Origin: CAZGKW01 sp964526295
Lineage (GTDB): Bacteria; Planctomycetota; Phycisphaerae; FEN-1346
Assembly (NCBI GenBank): GCA_964526295.1
Contig: CAZGKW010000018.1
Span: 1 to 64,000 of the forward strand
Length of the DNA stretch: 64,000 bases
Direction of reading: 5' to 3'
Within the stretch, counting starts at the first letter, position 1; every line of letters begins with the position of its first letter. Made by a program: the position numbers and the translations under genes. A model generated the notes under the pieces. The model searched no databases, was not told where the DNA came from, and worked only from the letters and a program-made list of their open reading frames with translations. Shown here one piece after another: positions 16,406 through 25,063 of the stretch.

Positions 16406-18214
16406 TCAGAAGACCTGCTTGCGAAGCCGCTTCCCGGCCCACCGGGCCAGGACCCAGGCCAGTGCCCCGTGTCCTCCCAGGCTGAGAATGAAGACGGTCA
16501 CCGCCACAACGCCGCCCCCGCTGAACATGAACCAGTCGAACCGCATCTCCAGAAGGCGCGTCGAGGCGTTCTCGGACCCGGCGGTGGCACTCAGGACCGC
16601 CACGGCCTGGGCCACCGGGTGGATGCACAGGTACCCCCCGAGGGCCAGGTACCCACCCATGCCCAGCACCATCGGGACCACCGCCCACATCGCCACGCAG
16701 AAACCCAGGTTCAACGCCACCGCCTGCCATGTCCGACGGACGAACGTGCTCACGAGAAGGCCGGAGCCCGTCAGCACCGCGCCGATGCCGGCCACCTGGA
16801 CCACGAGCAGTCCCACGACCACCGGGTGCAGGTTCCCGAGCGCCACGTTCACCGCCGTGTGATACCCCAGCAGCACCCATGCCGGCAGACACCGCCGGAA
16901 CACGCCGATGGCCTTGCCGGCGATGATGTCGTGGGCCTCCAGGGGTGTGACCATGAGCAGGGGCCACGTGCCGGCCTCCCGTTCGCCGGCGATGCCCGTC
17001 GCCGCCAGCGTCGCCGTCCACAGCACCGCCACCGACCAGAGGGCCAGCCAGTAGACCATCTGGACGACCCTGTCCCCCAGGCCGTACGACCGGTCGACGA
17101 CGGCGTAGGTCACGCTCAGCGATGCCAGCCCCCCGATCCATCCCAGGACGCTGACCAGCCGGACGCTCCCCAGCCGCATCCGCAGGGCGTGCCACACCAC
17201 CGGCGACCCGCGGACCCTCCGCAGGGGCAGCCCGGCCCGCTCCGACCGCCTGCGTATCCACCGCCCCATCCACCCCCCGCTGACGCCCATCAACTGGTCG
17301 AGCGCCGCCTGCCTCACGCGGACCACCGAGATAACGACGAGCACCCAGCAGGCGGCCAGCATGACCACGCAGTGGACCGGCCAGTAGAACACCTGGGCGG
17401 GCGCCCACCCGGGCCGATAGAGGTCCGCCGTCATCCACCACAGGCCCACGAACGGGTTCCCGTGCCGCAGGAGCCAGACCCATCCCCCGCCCGCCGGCGC
17501 CCCGGGGACCAGGCCGAAGGCCTCGGGCCAGGCCAGCGGCGGAAGCGCGAAGACCGCCCCCAACGCGATGACGCTCTTCAGGATGACCAGGACCGCCCGG
17601 TGCGTCCCGATCGAAAAGAACAGGCCCACCGAGCCCATGGCCAGCGCCGTCGTGGCGGTCACGCAGATGCCGCCGATCACGAACTCCCACGACACGCCCC
17701 CCAGGAGCCGGGCCACCAGCATCACGGGCACACTCATCCCCAGCAGCAGCAGGACCTGCGAGAGCCGCCCCAGGAGCTTCCCCGCCACGATCTCGAAGCT
17801 GTTGATCGGCGTCGTCAGCAGCACCCCCAGCGTCCGACGGTACATCTCGTCGCTTATCGACGTCGACAGCATCACCAGCGACACCAGCGGCGCCGTGCAG
17901 AACAGGTACCACACGATCAGCGTGCAGAGGCGTTTGCCGGCGTCGGCCATCCGGTAGGCGTAGTTGACCCCGCCCCCGAACAGGTGGCCCATCGTCACGG
18001 TGACCAGCCAGACCATGGCCACCATCAGGCCCAGGAAACCCAGGTACCCCAGTCGAAGGAAGTACGTGCGGGCCCGGCGGCCGGCGACCCGCAGCTCCTT
18101 CTCGAAGATCGGCCCGGCCAGCGAGTAGACCGGCTCGGCCCGCCCGACGAACCCGACCCACCGGGCGGCGGCGGCCTCCAGGTGCGGCCGGAGCCACGCG
18201 ATGAACCGGCCCAC
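16406..18214 (-). CDS. ABC-2 type permease, paralogue 4
   Basis: About 602 aa, same family as its neighbours. Signature blocks are LAGPIFEKELRVAGRRARTY, RRTLGVLLTTPINSFEIVAG with the following GKLLGRLSQVLLLL, RGSPVVWHALRMRL at the start of the second half, and EREAGTWPLLMVTPLEAHDI. About twelve membrane helices. The start is the least certain in the array: there is no ATG between the previous stop (18382) and the first helix, so I use the in-frame GTG at 18214; another GTG lies further upstream. Unlike the preceding pair there is a gap of about 170 bp before it. Confidence 0.82.
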   Translation of the reverse strand: MGRFIAWLRPHLEAAAARWVGFVGRAEPVYSLAGPIFEKELRVAGRRARTYFLRLGYLGFLGLMVAMVWLVTVTMGHLFGGGVNYAYRMADAGKRLCTLIVWYLFCTAPLVSLVMLSTSISDEMYRRTLGVLLTTPINSFEIVAGKLLGRLSQVLLLLGMSVPVMLVARLLGGVSWEFVIGGICVTATTALAMGSVGLFFSIGTHRAVLVILKSVIALGAVFALPPLAWPEAFGLVPGAPAGGGWVWLLRHGNPFVGLWWMTADLYRPGWAPAQVFYWPVHCVVMLAACWVLVVISVVRVRQAALDQLMGVSGGWMGRWIRRRSERAGLPLRRVRGSPVVWHALRMRLGSVRLVSVLGWIGGLASLSVTYAVVDRSYGLGDRVVQMVYWLALWSVAVLWTATLAATGIAGEREAGTWPLLMVTPLEAHDIIAGKAIGVFRRCLPAWVLLGYHTAVNVALGNLHPVVVGLLVVQVAGIGAVLTGSGLLVSTFVRRTWQAVALNLGFCVAMWAVVPMVLGMGGYLALGGYLCIHPVAQAVAVLSATAGSENASTRLLEMRFDWFMFSGGGVVAVTVFILSLGGHGALAWVLARWAGKRLRKQVF

Positions 18215-18381
18215 CCGTCCCGGCGCCCGGCGCGGCAGGTGGAGCGGGCGGCGCACCGGCCGGCGGGCGTACGGGCGCGGTCGGCCTCGCTGGGGGGCGG
18301 GCCCCCTTGGCGACACCTCCCCCCGCCCGGTGCGCTGGCCCCCCTGCCCCGGGGCGCCCGGTCGAGTTGGCGGTCCCTGGC

Positions 18382-20157
18382 TCAGGTCCTCACCTTTCCG
18401 AGCAGGAGCGACGCGGCCCCCGCCAGCGCCAGGCCGACGACCCCGTGGACCGCCGCCGTCACCCCCACGACCCAGGTCGTCTTCGCCGGGCCGGCGAAGC
18501 CAGGGCAAGGCCACTCGTAACTGTCGTAATTGCGGAGGCGCTGGCGGTGGTCCCCCGCACCCGACGCGACGATGCTCGCCTGGAGGGCCGGGTGGCCGCA
18601 CAGGTAGAGGTCCTGCGTGCGGCTGCCGCCGTGGAAGACCTCCATCATCACCGGCCCGCCCAGCCACAGCCCGACGAGCAGGAGCGCGTTAAGGGCGACG
18701 GCCGTCGCCGTCCGCCGGCAGACCGTGCTCAGGAACAGCCCCGTCCCGGTGAAGAAAGTCACCGTGCCTGCCAGCAGGAAGCCCATGTGGACGAGAAGGA
18801 GCGGATGGGCCGCCCCCGCGAGGGCGAAGACCGCGACGTGGGTCAGCAGGATGCCCCACATCGGCAGGGCCCGGCAGATGACCCCGCAAGCCTTGGTCAG
18901 GACGATCGAGACCCGCCGCAGCGGGCTCGCCAACAGCAACGTCAGAGTCCGCCCCTCCCGTTCGCGGGCGATGACCGCCGGCGCGTCGAACGCCACGGTC
19001 AGCGCCACGGCCACGAAGAGCGGACAGGTCGCCAGCGGAACGGCAGCCGCGCCGACCGAGCGGCCCTCGAAGATCAGCAGAGCGTCCGCCACGCATGCGA
19101 CGGTCAGGACGCCCGCCGCCGCGACCAGCGCGACCCACCGGCTCGGCCCGTAATGGACGGCCAGCTCCCGGGCGAGGATGGTCGAGCCCGTGACCCGACG
19201 AACCAGGCGACCCAGGACGGCGATCTCGCGGTGGACGACGCCGCGACGCCGCGCCCGGCGGGCCCGCCACACCTCGCCGCCGGCGGCGAGACGCCGTCCC
19301 AGGCGCCCGAGCTGCCACGAACTCGCCCGGAGCAGCAGGCACGACATGCCCACCGCCAAGCCGCAGTGCGCGATCCACAGCCACCAGGGGGCCGGCACCG
19401 ACCCGGGGCCCAGCAACTCCGCATACACGACGAAGACCGCGAAGGCGGGATTCCAGGCCCACATGGAGAACCCCACGGGTGCCCCCGACCACAGGAACCA
19501 GAGCGATGAGACGGGCAGCATGTAGAACACGAGGAACGCGGCCACCGGCGTCGCCATCAGCGCCACGTAGCCCCGCCCGAAAAAGCTCGAAAACACCAGG
19601 CTCATCGACCCCACCAGCGCCGCCGTCGTCAGCGTCAGGCACGTCCCCGCAATCACGAACCCCCACGGCACGCCGCCGAAGACGCGGACCACCATCAGCA
19701 CCGGTACGCTGCACGCCACCAACAGGCCCAGCGGCACCAGCCGGCCCAGCAGCTTCCCCAGGACGATGCGGAACCGCCCCAGCGGCGAGGCCAGCAGCAC
19801 CCCCAGCGTCCGGGCCCGGACCTCCTCGTTCACCGCCGTCGAGAGCGTCGCCATCGCCAGCAGCGGGATCGCCGCGAGCTGGAACCCCACCAAGACCGCC
19901 ACGACCGTCTGGCCGGCCTCGGCCAGGTGGGCGGCCCGCCCGCCGACCGGCACCCGCTCGCTCCCGTACGCCGACAGCCACGTCAGCGCCACGACCCCTG
20001 TCAGCAGCACCGGATAGGCGAACCGCAGGGCGTAGTAGCGGCGCCGCCGGGCCGCCACGCGGACCTCCTTCTCGAAGGCCGCCCCCGCCAAGCCGTAGAG
20101 ACCCTCCGCCCGCGCCAGCAGGCCGGTGCGCCGTGCGACCGGGGCGGCGGCGGTCAT
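18382..20157 (-). CDS. ABC-2 type permease, paralogue 3
   Basis: A 591-aa polytopic membrane protein. It opens with LAGAAFEKEVRVAARRRRYY (EKEV where the others have EKEL or DKEL). The first half has VNEEVRARTLGVLLASPLGR then GKLLGRLVPLGLLVACSVPV, and the second REREGRTLTLLLASPLRR. The ATG at 20157 overlaps the TGA of the preceding permease in an ATGA arrangement, so translation is probably coupled. Substrate unknown. Confidence 0.87.
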   Translation of the reverse strand: MTAAAPVARRTGLLARAEGLYGLAGAAFEKEVRVAARRRRYYALRFAYPVLLTGVVALTWLSAYGSERVPVGGRAAHLAEAGQTVVAVLVGFQLAAIPLLAMATLSTAVNEEVRARTLGVLLASPLGRFRIVLGKLLGRLVPLGLLVACSVPVLMVVRVFGGVPWGFVIAGTCLTLTTAALVGSMSLVFSSFFGRGYVALMATPVAAFLVFYMLPVSSLWFLWSGAPVGFSMWAWNPAFAVFVVYAELLGPGSVPAPWWLWIAHCGLAVGMSCLLLRASSWQLGRLGRRLAAGGEVWRARRARRRGVVHREIAVLGRLVRRVTGSTILARELAVHYGPSRWVALVAAAGVLTVACVADALLIFEGRSVGAAAVPLATCPLFVAVALTVAFDAPAVIAREREGRTLTLLLASPLRRVSIVLTKACGVICRALPMWGILLTHVAVFALAGAAHPLLLVHMGFLLAGTVTFFTGTGLFLSTVCRRTATAVALNALLLVGLWLGGPVMMEVFHGGSRTQDLYLCGHPALQASIVASGAGDHRQRLRNYDSYEWPCPGFAGPAKTTWVVGVTAAVHGVVGLALAGAASLLLGKVRT

Positions 20158-21980
20158 CGCTCGCTCCTCTGAAGCTTCCGCCGCGCCCGCCAGGCGAACA
20201 GCATCCCCACGGCGAAGCAGGCGGCCGACGTGGCGCCGACGAGCCGCGTCGTCCCAGGCCAGGCCAGCTCGTTCGCCTGGCCCCCGGAAGACCCCGGCCA
20301 GCGGCAGAGCAGGCCCTCCGAACCGGGCACGAAGCACGTCCGGAAGTACCGCCCGGCCCCCTCCATCACCGCCAGGGCCTGGGCCACCGGATGGTACGCC
20401 CACCCGAGCGAACCGCCTCCCTCGCCCGCACCCACCTCGGAGACCAGCACCGGCACGGCCACCAGCAGGACGATCATCAGCCCGACGTTCAGGGCCGCCG
20501 CCGTCGTCCGACGGTTCACCGAAGCGCTGAAGTAGAGGCCCGTCCCCAGGACGAGCGAGAAGGTCCCTGCTACGAGCATCCCCAGGTGCACCAGCACGAG
20601 CGGATGCGACAGGCCCAGCACGACGTGCAGCAGCACGTGGACCGCCAGCGACGCCCAGAACGGGAACGTCCGGTGGAGGGCCCCGATCGTCTTGGCCGCC
20701 AGGATGCTCGTCCGCCGCATGGGCGAGGCCAGCAGGAGCGTCAGGCGGCTGCTCTCCTTCTCGGCGGCGATGCCGACCGCCCCCTGAAACGCCACCCACA
20801 GCAGCGACATGCCGAACAGGAACACGCCGATCCAGGCGAAGACCTGCCCGGCGTCGTCGCCGCCCGCGGCGACCCGCGCGAACAGGCTCGACCCGACCGC
20901 CCCGGCCGTGTAGATCATCACGATCAGGCCGATGATGAAGTCGTCCGTCCGCGACGCCCAGAAGTGGGTCTCCATCTCGTGCCAGACGAGCGGGCAGTCG
21001 GTCATCCGCCTCAGCCGCTCCGGCGGAAACAGGACGCCGGTCAGCGTCACGCCCTCGTCCTCCGGCCTCCGCTTCAGGATCGGGTGCGACCCGAGCCGGG
21101 CCACGGGGAACTTCATCGCCTCGATCCGCCGGCCGCTCCAGGCCAGCAGCAGCAGCCCCATCGCCACGCTCACGGCAGTGCCCCCCATCCAGCCGGCGAT
21201 CGTCAACCCTTGAGGACCCGGCGAGTAGAGCTGCTCCCGGGCCAGGTGGTACGCCGCGTACGGATGCGCGCAGGCAGCCGCCTCCCCCACCCACTTCATC
21301 GGCGGCGGCCCGTTCGACAGCACCGCCCCCGGCACCGCGCCGACGATCAGGTACGGCAGGAGCAGGCCCACCATCAGCAGGATCGACAGGACCACCACCT
21401 GGTAGGCCCGGCGAAACGCCGCCGACAGCGCCACGGCCAGCGCTCCGACCAGGAAGCACGCCGCCGCGGTCGTGCAAACCCCCGCAACGACGAACTCCCA
21501 CGTCACCCCGCCGAAGACGCGGACGACGACCAGAAGCGGCAGGCTCGTCGCCAGCAGAAGGAGCACCTGAAGCATGCCGCCGAGGAGCTTCCCCAGCCCG
21601 ACCCGGAAGCCGCCCACCGGCGAGGCCATCAGGACGTTGAGGGTCCGCCGTCGGGCCTCCTCGCTGATCGCCGTCGATAGCATCACCGCCGTCACGAGCT
21701 GGAGCGACCAGAACTGGAACGAAAGGATGCCGTCGGTGACCCGCTGGCCGACCGACGCCATGCGGAAACCCGGCTCGACGTTGGACGCCGACCGGAACGC
21801 CCCCGTCCACACCAGGGCCACGTAGGCCGTCAGGACGCCCAGATAGGCGAACCGCAGGACGTAGTACCGCCGGCGGCGGGCCGAGACCCGCAGCTCCTTC
21901 TCGAACAGGGGCCCGGCCAGGCGGCCGAGCCAGCCCGCCGGGTCGCGCCACGGACCACCAAGAGGCCTTTCTATGGGCAT
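20154..21980 (-). CDS. ABC-2 type permease, paralogue 2
   Basis: A 608-aa polytopic membrane protein with the shared N-terminal block LAGPLFEKELRVSARRRRYY and both ABC-2 half-modules (EEARRRTLNVLMASPVGGFR, then GKLLGGMLQVLLLLATSLPL; second half EKESSRLTLLLASPMRR). I start at ATG 21980 (MPIERPLGG); the frame remains open to 22064 but the extra N-terminus is unlike the paralogues. It is translationally coupled to the next permease through the ATGA overlap at 20154-20157. Confidence 0.87.
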   Translation of the reverse strand: MPIERPLGGPWRDPAGWLGRLAGPLFEKELRVSARRRRYYVLRFAYLGVLTAYVALVWTGAFRSASNVEPGFRMASVGQRVTDGILSFQFWSLQLVTAVMLSTAISEEARRRTLNVLMASPVGGFRVGLGKLLGGMLQVLLLLATSLPLLVVVRVFGGVTWEFVVAGVCTTAAACFLVGALAVALSAAFRRAYQVVVLSILLMVGLLLPYLIVGAVPGAVLSNGPPPMKWVGEAAACAHPYAAYHLAREQLYSPGPQGLTIAGWMGGTAVSVAMGLLLLAWSGRRIEAMKFPVARLGSHPILKRRPEDEGVTLTGVLFPPERLRRMTDCPLVWHEMETHFWASRTDDFIIGLIVMIYTAGAVGSSLFARVAAGGDDAGQVFAWIGVFLFGMSLLWVAFQGAVGIAAEKESSRLTLLLASPMRRTSILAAKTIGALHRTFPFWASLAVHVLLHVVLGLSHPLVLVHLGMLVAGTFSLVLGTGLYFSASVNRRTTAAALNVGLMIVLLVAVPVLVSEVGAGEGGGSLGWAYHPVAQALAVMEGAGRYFRTCFVPGSEGLLCRWPGSSGGQANELAWPGTTRLVGATSAACFAVGMLFAWRARRKLQRSER

Positions 21981-22186
21981 GGCGTGTGCCCTTCCACGAC
22001 AGGGCGGGGCGACGCACGGGCCATCAGAGGTCCCCGCCTCGGTGGCCGCACTCGACGGTGCCATCGCCGGCGTCTCCTAGGGCGTGGTCGGACCGCAGAC
22101 AACGCAGCGGGAAGCAGAAACCACCCTCGTACAGTTCGCCATTCTTCAAAGAACTGGGCCGCGGCGCCGGCCCCCGCGCGGGCCCC

Positions 22187-24124
22187 TCAGGCCCGCCAGC
22201 GCAGGAGGACCACCGCCCCGGCGGCCATCGTCAGCCCGGCGGCGACGTGCCCGGCGGCAGTCGCGGCGACCAGCGCCAGGCTCCCGCCCCATCCCAGGTC
22301 GTTGATCGGCGGCGGCCACTCGTACTCCAGCCGCTGGCCGTAGGAACGCTCCTCGACCGCCCCCGCCGCCGCCACCCCGGTCTGCACCACCGGGTGGACG
22401 CACAGGCACGCCCCGAACGCGTCCTCGCCCTGGCCGGCAATCTCGCCGACCAGCCCGGACAGGATCGGCACGAGGCCCCACAGGGCCAGCACCAGCCCGA
22501 CCGACAGAAGCACCGCCGCCGACGTCCGCCGCAGGCACGCCGACAGCAGGAGGCCCGCTCCCGTCAGGAACACGAGCACCCCGACCGCGACGCCCGCCAC
22601 GTGCAGCAGCGCGACCGGGTGCACCCGTCCGCATACCGCCAGGAACAGCAGGTGCACGCCCAGCGGCAGCCACGCCGGCAGCGACCGCCGCAACGCCCCC
22701 AGGAACTTCGCCGCCACCACGTGGGCGTCCGTCACCGGCGCCGCCAGCAGCAGCGAGAACGTCTGGGCGGCCCGTTCCCCGGCAATGCCGACCGCCCCCG
22801 GCACGGCCGTCCCGAGGATGCCCAACCCCGTGAAGGCAACCGTCAGGACGATCGTCGCGATCTCCGTGGGCCACCCGGCCGGCCAGTCGAGCATCATGGC
22901 CACCGAGTCGACCGTCACGATCGCCGCCGACACGCCGACCAGGCTCCCGATGACCAGCCCGCGGCGGCGCGTCAGGCGCGTCCGCAGCTCCTTCCACACG
23001 AGGGGCGACCCGCGGACGCGGCGGACGCGGCCCCAGACGTCGAGCGGGTCCACCGCGCAGGGCGATGGCGCGCCGGCCGGGCCGGCGGCTTGACCGCCAG
23101 GACCGTGCAGGGTCGCCGGGGCGGTCCGGCCGGCGGTCGGGAGCCCGCGCCGCCGCTTCCGCCCGAGCGCTCCCGTCACCATGGCCATGCCCACCGACCG
23201 CACCCGGTGGGCCGACCAGGCCACCAGCCCGATCGAGACGGCCCCCATCACCCCGCAGTGGACCATCCAGATCCACGGCGGGATGGGCGTCCCGCCCGGT
23301 GAGAACAGGTTCGCCGTCACCACGAACATCGCCAGGAACGCGTTGATGCACAGCAGGGCCGACCCGATCAGCTCGGCCGTCCGCATCGACAGGACGCCAC
23401 TCGTATAATGCTGGAGGACCGCCACGATGATCATGAGGAACCCGTAGATGAGCGGCATGGCCAAGAGGACGGCCAGCGTCACCAGCGCCGCGACGTACCC
23501 CTGCCGGAACACGGTCGAGAAGAACAGGCTCACCGACCCGGCGAAGAGCACCGCCGTCGCCGTGATCGCCAGGCTCTGGACGACGAACTCCCACGGCACG
23601 CCCCCGAGGACCCGGACCACGACCAGCAGCGGCAGGGCCGTCGCCACCAGCAGGCCGAGCTGGAGGAGCTTCGAGCCGAGCTTCCCCAGGACGATCTGGA
23701 AGTTTCGCACCGGGGTGGCCATGAGGACGCCCAGCGTCCGCCGCTCGACCTCCTCGCTGACGGAGGTCGAGAGCATCATCGCCGCCACGACCTGGAGCGC
23801 CACGAACTGGAACCAGACGATCGTAACGACCACCGTGCGGCCGACCTCGGGCATCCGGGCCTGCCGATACGCCGGGGAGCCCGACTGGGCCAGCACGCCG
23901 CCCCACCACGCCAGCGCCGCAAAGACCGTCAGCAGAAGAAGGTACGACCCCCGGAGCACGTAATTCCGCCGCCGGCGGCTCGAAACGCGAAGCTCCTTGT
24001 CGAGGATGGGCCCGAAGACGCGAAGCGCCAGAGCCGGCACGCCCAGGGCCGCGCCCCGGAGCCACGACGCACCGAGACGGGGCCCGGTGGAACCGTTCGC
24101 CGGGCGTTTGGCATCCTCAGTCAT
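22187..24124 (-). CDS. ABC-2 type permease, paralogue 1
   Basis: A 645-aa polytopic membrane protein, first of the array and only 9 bp after the ATPase stop. It has VFGPILDKELRVSSRRRRNY, then RRTLGVLMATPVRNFQIVLG and GKLGSKLLQLGLLVATALPL in the first half, and RGSPLVWKELRTRL and GERAAQTFSLLLAAPVTDAH in the second. A Gly/Pro-rich linker joins the halves. Because it is closest to the ATPase it is the best candidate for the obligate partner. Confidence 0.9.
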   Translation of the reverse strand: MTEDAKRPANGSTGPRLGASWLRGAALGVPALALRVFGPILDKELRVSSRRRRNYVLRGSYLLLLTVFAALAWWGGVLAQSGSPAYRQARMPEVGRTVVVTIVWFQFVALQVVAAMMLSTSVSEEVERRTLGVLMATPVRNFQIVLGKLGSKLLQLGLLVATALPLLVVVRVLGGVPWEFVVQSLAITATAVLFAGSVSLFFSTVFRQGYVAALVTLAVLLAMPLIYGFLMIIVAVLQHYTSGVLSMRTAELIGSALLCINAFLAMFVVTANLFSPGGTPIPPWIWMVHCGVMGAVSIGLVAWSAHRVRSVGMAMVTGALGRKRRRGLPTAGRTAPATLHGPGGQAAGPAGAPSPCAVDPLDVWGRVRRVRGSPLVWKELRTRLTRRRGLVIGSLVGVSAAIVTVDSVAMMLDWPAGWPTEIATIVLTVAFTGLGILGTAVPGAVGIAGERAAQTFSLLLAAPVTDAHVVAAKFLGALRRSLPAWLPLGVHLLFLAVCGRVHPVALLHVAGVAVGVLVFLTGAGLLLSACLRRTSAAVLLSVGLVLALWGLVPILSGLVGEIAGQGEDAFGACLCVHPVVQTGVAAAGAVEERSYGQRLEYEWPPPINDLGWGGSLALVAATAAGHVAAGLTMAAGAVVLLRWRA

Positions 24125-24133
24125 CGTTCACGC

Positions 24134-25060
24134 CTATTGCACGGCACCCTTGGTCAGCTCCAGGAAGGCGTCGTCGAGCTGGACTTCCTCCGGCATCAGG
24201 GCGAGCAGCCGGAACCCGTTGCGGACGAGTGTCTCGGCGATCAGGCCGCCCCCGTCGGGCGCTTCGGCCAGCGTCACGGCCAGGACCTCGCCGTTGCGGC
24301 GGACGGAGGCCACCTGGGGAAGCGCCACCAGCACGTCGGCCGCCTCGTCGACCCGGTCGGCCACGCGGACGCGGACCCGGACGTTGAGGCCGAGCTTCTC
24401 GTGGATCTGCTGGAGGGTGCCGCTGAACAGGAGCTGGCCCCGCTCGATGATGCCGAAGTGGTCGCAGAGCTGGGCCAGCTCGCTCAGGATGTGGCTGGAG
24501 ATCATGATGGTCTTGCCCATGCTCTTGAGCTCCTTGAGGAGCTCGCGGATCTCGATGCGTGCCCGGGGGTCGAGGCCGCTGGCCGGCTCGTCCAGGATCA
24601 GGACCTTCGGATCGTGCACCAAGACCCGGGCGAGCTGGAGCCGCTGCTGCATGCCCCGCGACAGGCTGTCGACCAGGGTCGACCGCTTGCTCGTCAGGTC
24701 CGTCAGCTCCAGCACCCCGTCGATGATGGCGGGCCGCTTGCGGCTGGGGATGCCGTACGCCGCCGCGAAGAACTCCAGGTACTCGAAGACCTTCAGGTCG
24801 TCGTAGACGCCCATGAAGTCGGGCATGAAGCCGATGCGGCGCCGCACCTCGCGGCCGTGGACGCGGACGTTCAGCCCGTCGATGTAGGCCGTGCCGCGGG
24901 TCGGCTCGATCAGTGTGGCAAGGATTCGCATGGTGGTGGTCTTGCCGGCGCCGTTGGGCCCGATGAAGCCGTAGATGTCGCCCTCGTCGATCGCGAGGTC
25001 GAGGTTCACGACGGCCCCGAGGGTCCCGTAGTACTTGGTCAGCTTCTGGGTTCGGATCAT
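24134..25060 (-). CDS. ABC transporter ATP-binding protein
   Basis: A 308-aa cytoplasmic ATPase subunit. Walker A is GPNGAGKTT (residues 34-42), the signature is LSRGMQ (132-137, Arg/Met in place of the usual GG/GQ pattern), Walker B is VLILDEP, and the switch His is in ISSHIL. The C-terminal 80 residues (VRVRVRVADRVDEAADVLV onward) form the extra domain common in ABC-2 exporters of the CcmA/NatA/YbhF kind. It is the only ATPase in the long operon and must serve one or more of the five permeases downstream. It begins 3 bp after the preceding stop, indicating tight co-translation. Confidence 0.95.
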   Translation of the reverse strand: MIRTQKLTKYYGTLGAVVNLDLAIDEGDIYGFIGPNGAGKTTTMRILATLIEPTRGTAYIDGLNVRVHGREVRRRIGFMPDFMGVYDDLKVFEYLEFFAAAYGIPSRKRPAIIDGVLELTDLTSKRSTLVDSLSRGMQQRLQLARVLVHDPKVLILDEPASGLDPRARIEIRELLKELKSMGKTIMISSHILSELAQLCDHFGIIERGQLLFSGTLQQIHEKLGLNVRVRVRVADRVDEAADVLVALPQVASVRRNGEVLAVTLAEAPDGGGLIAETLVRNGFRLLALMPEEVQLDDAFLELTKGAVQ

Positions 25061-25063
25061 GGA

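Noticed and set aside
14393..18520. Plus-strand open frame of 1375 codons rich in Gln, His, Arg and Pro
   Set aside because: It is opposite two clear permease genes; repeated HRHQ-like composition is the complement of membrane-protein codons.
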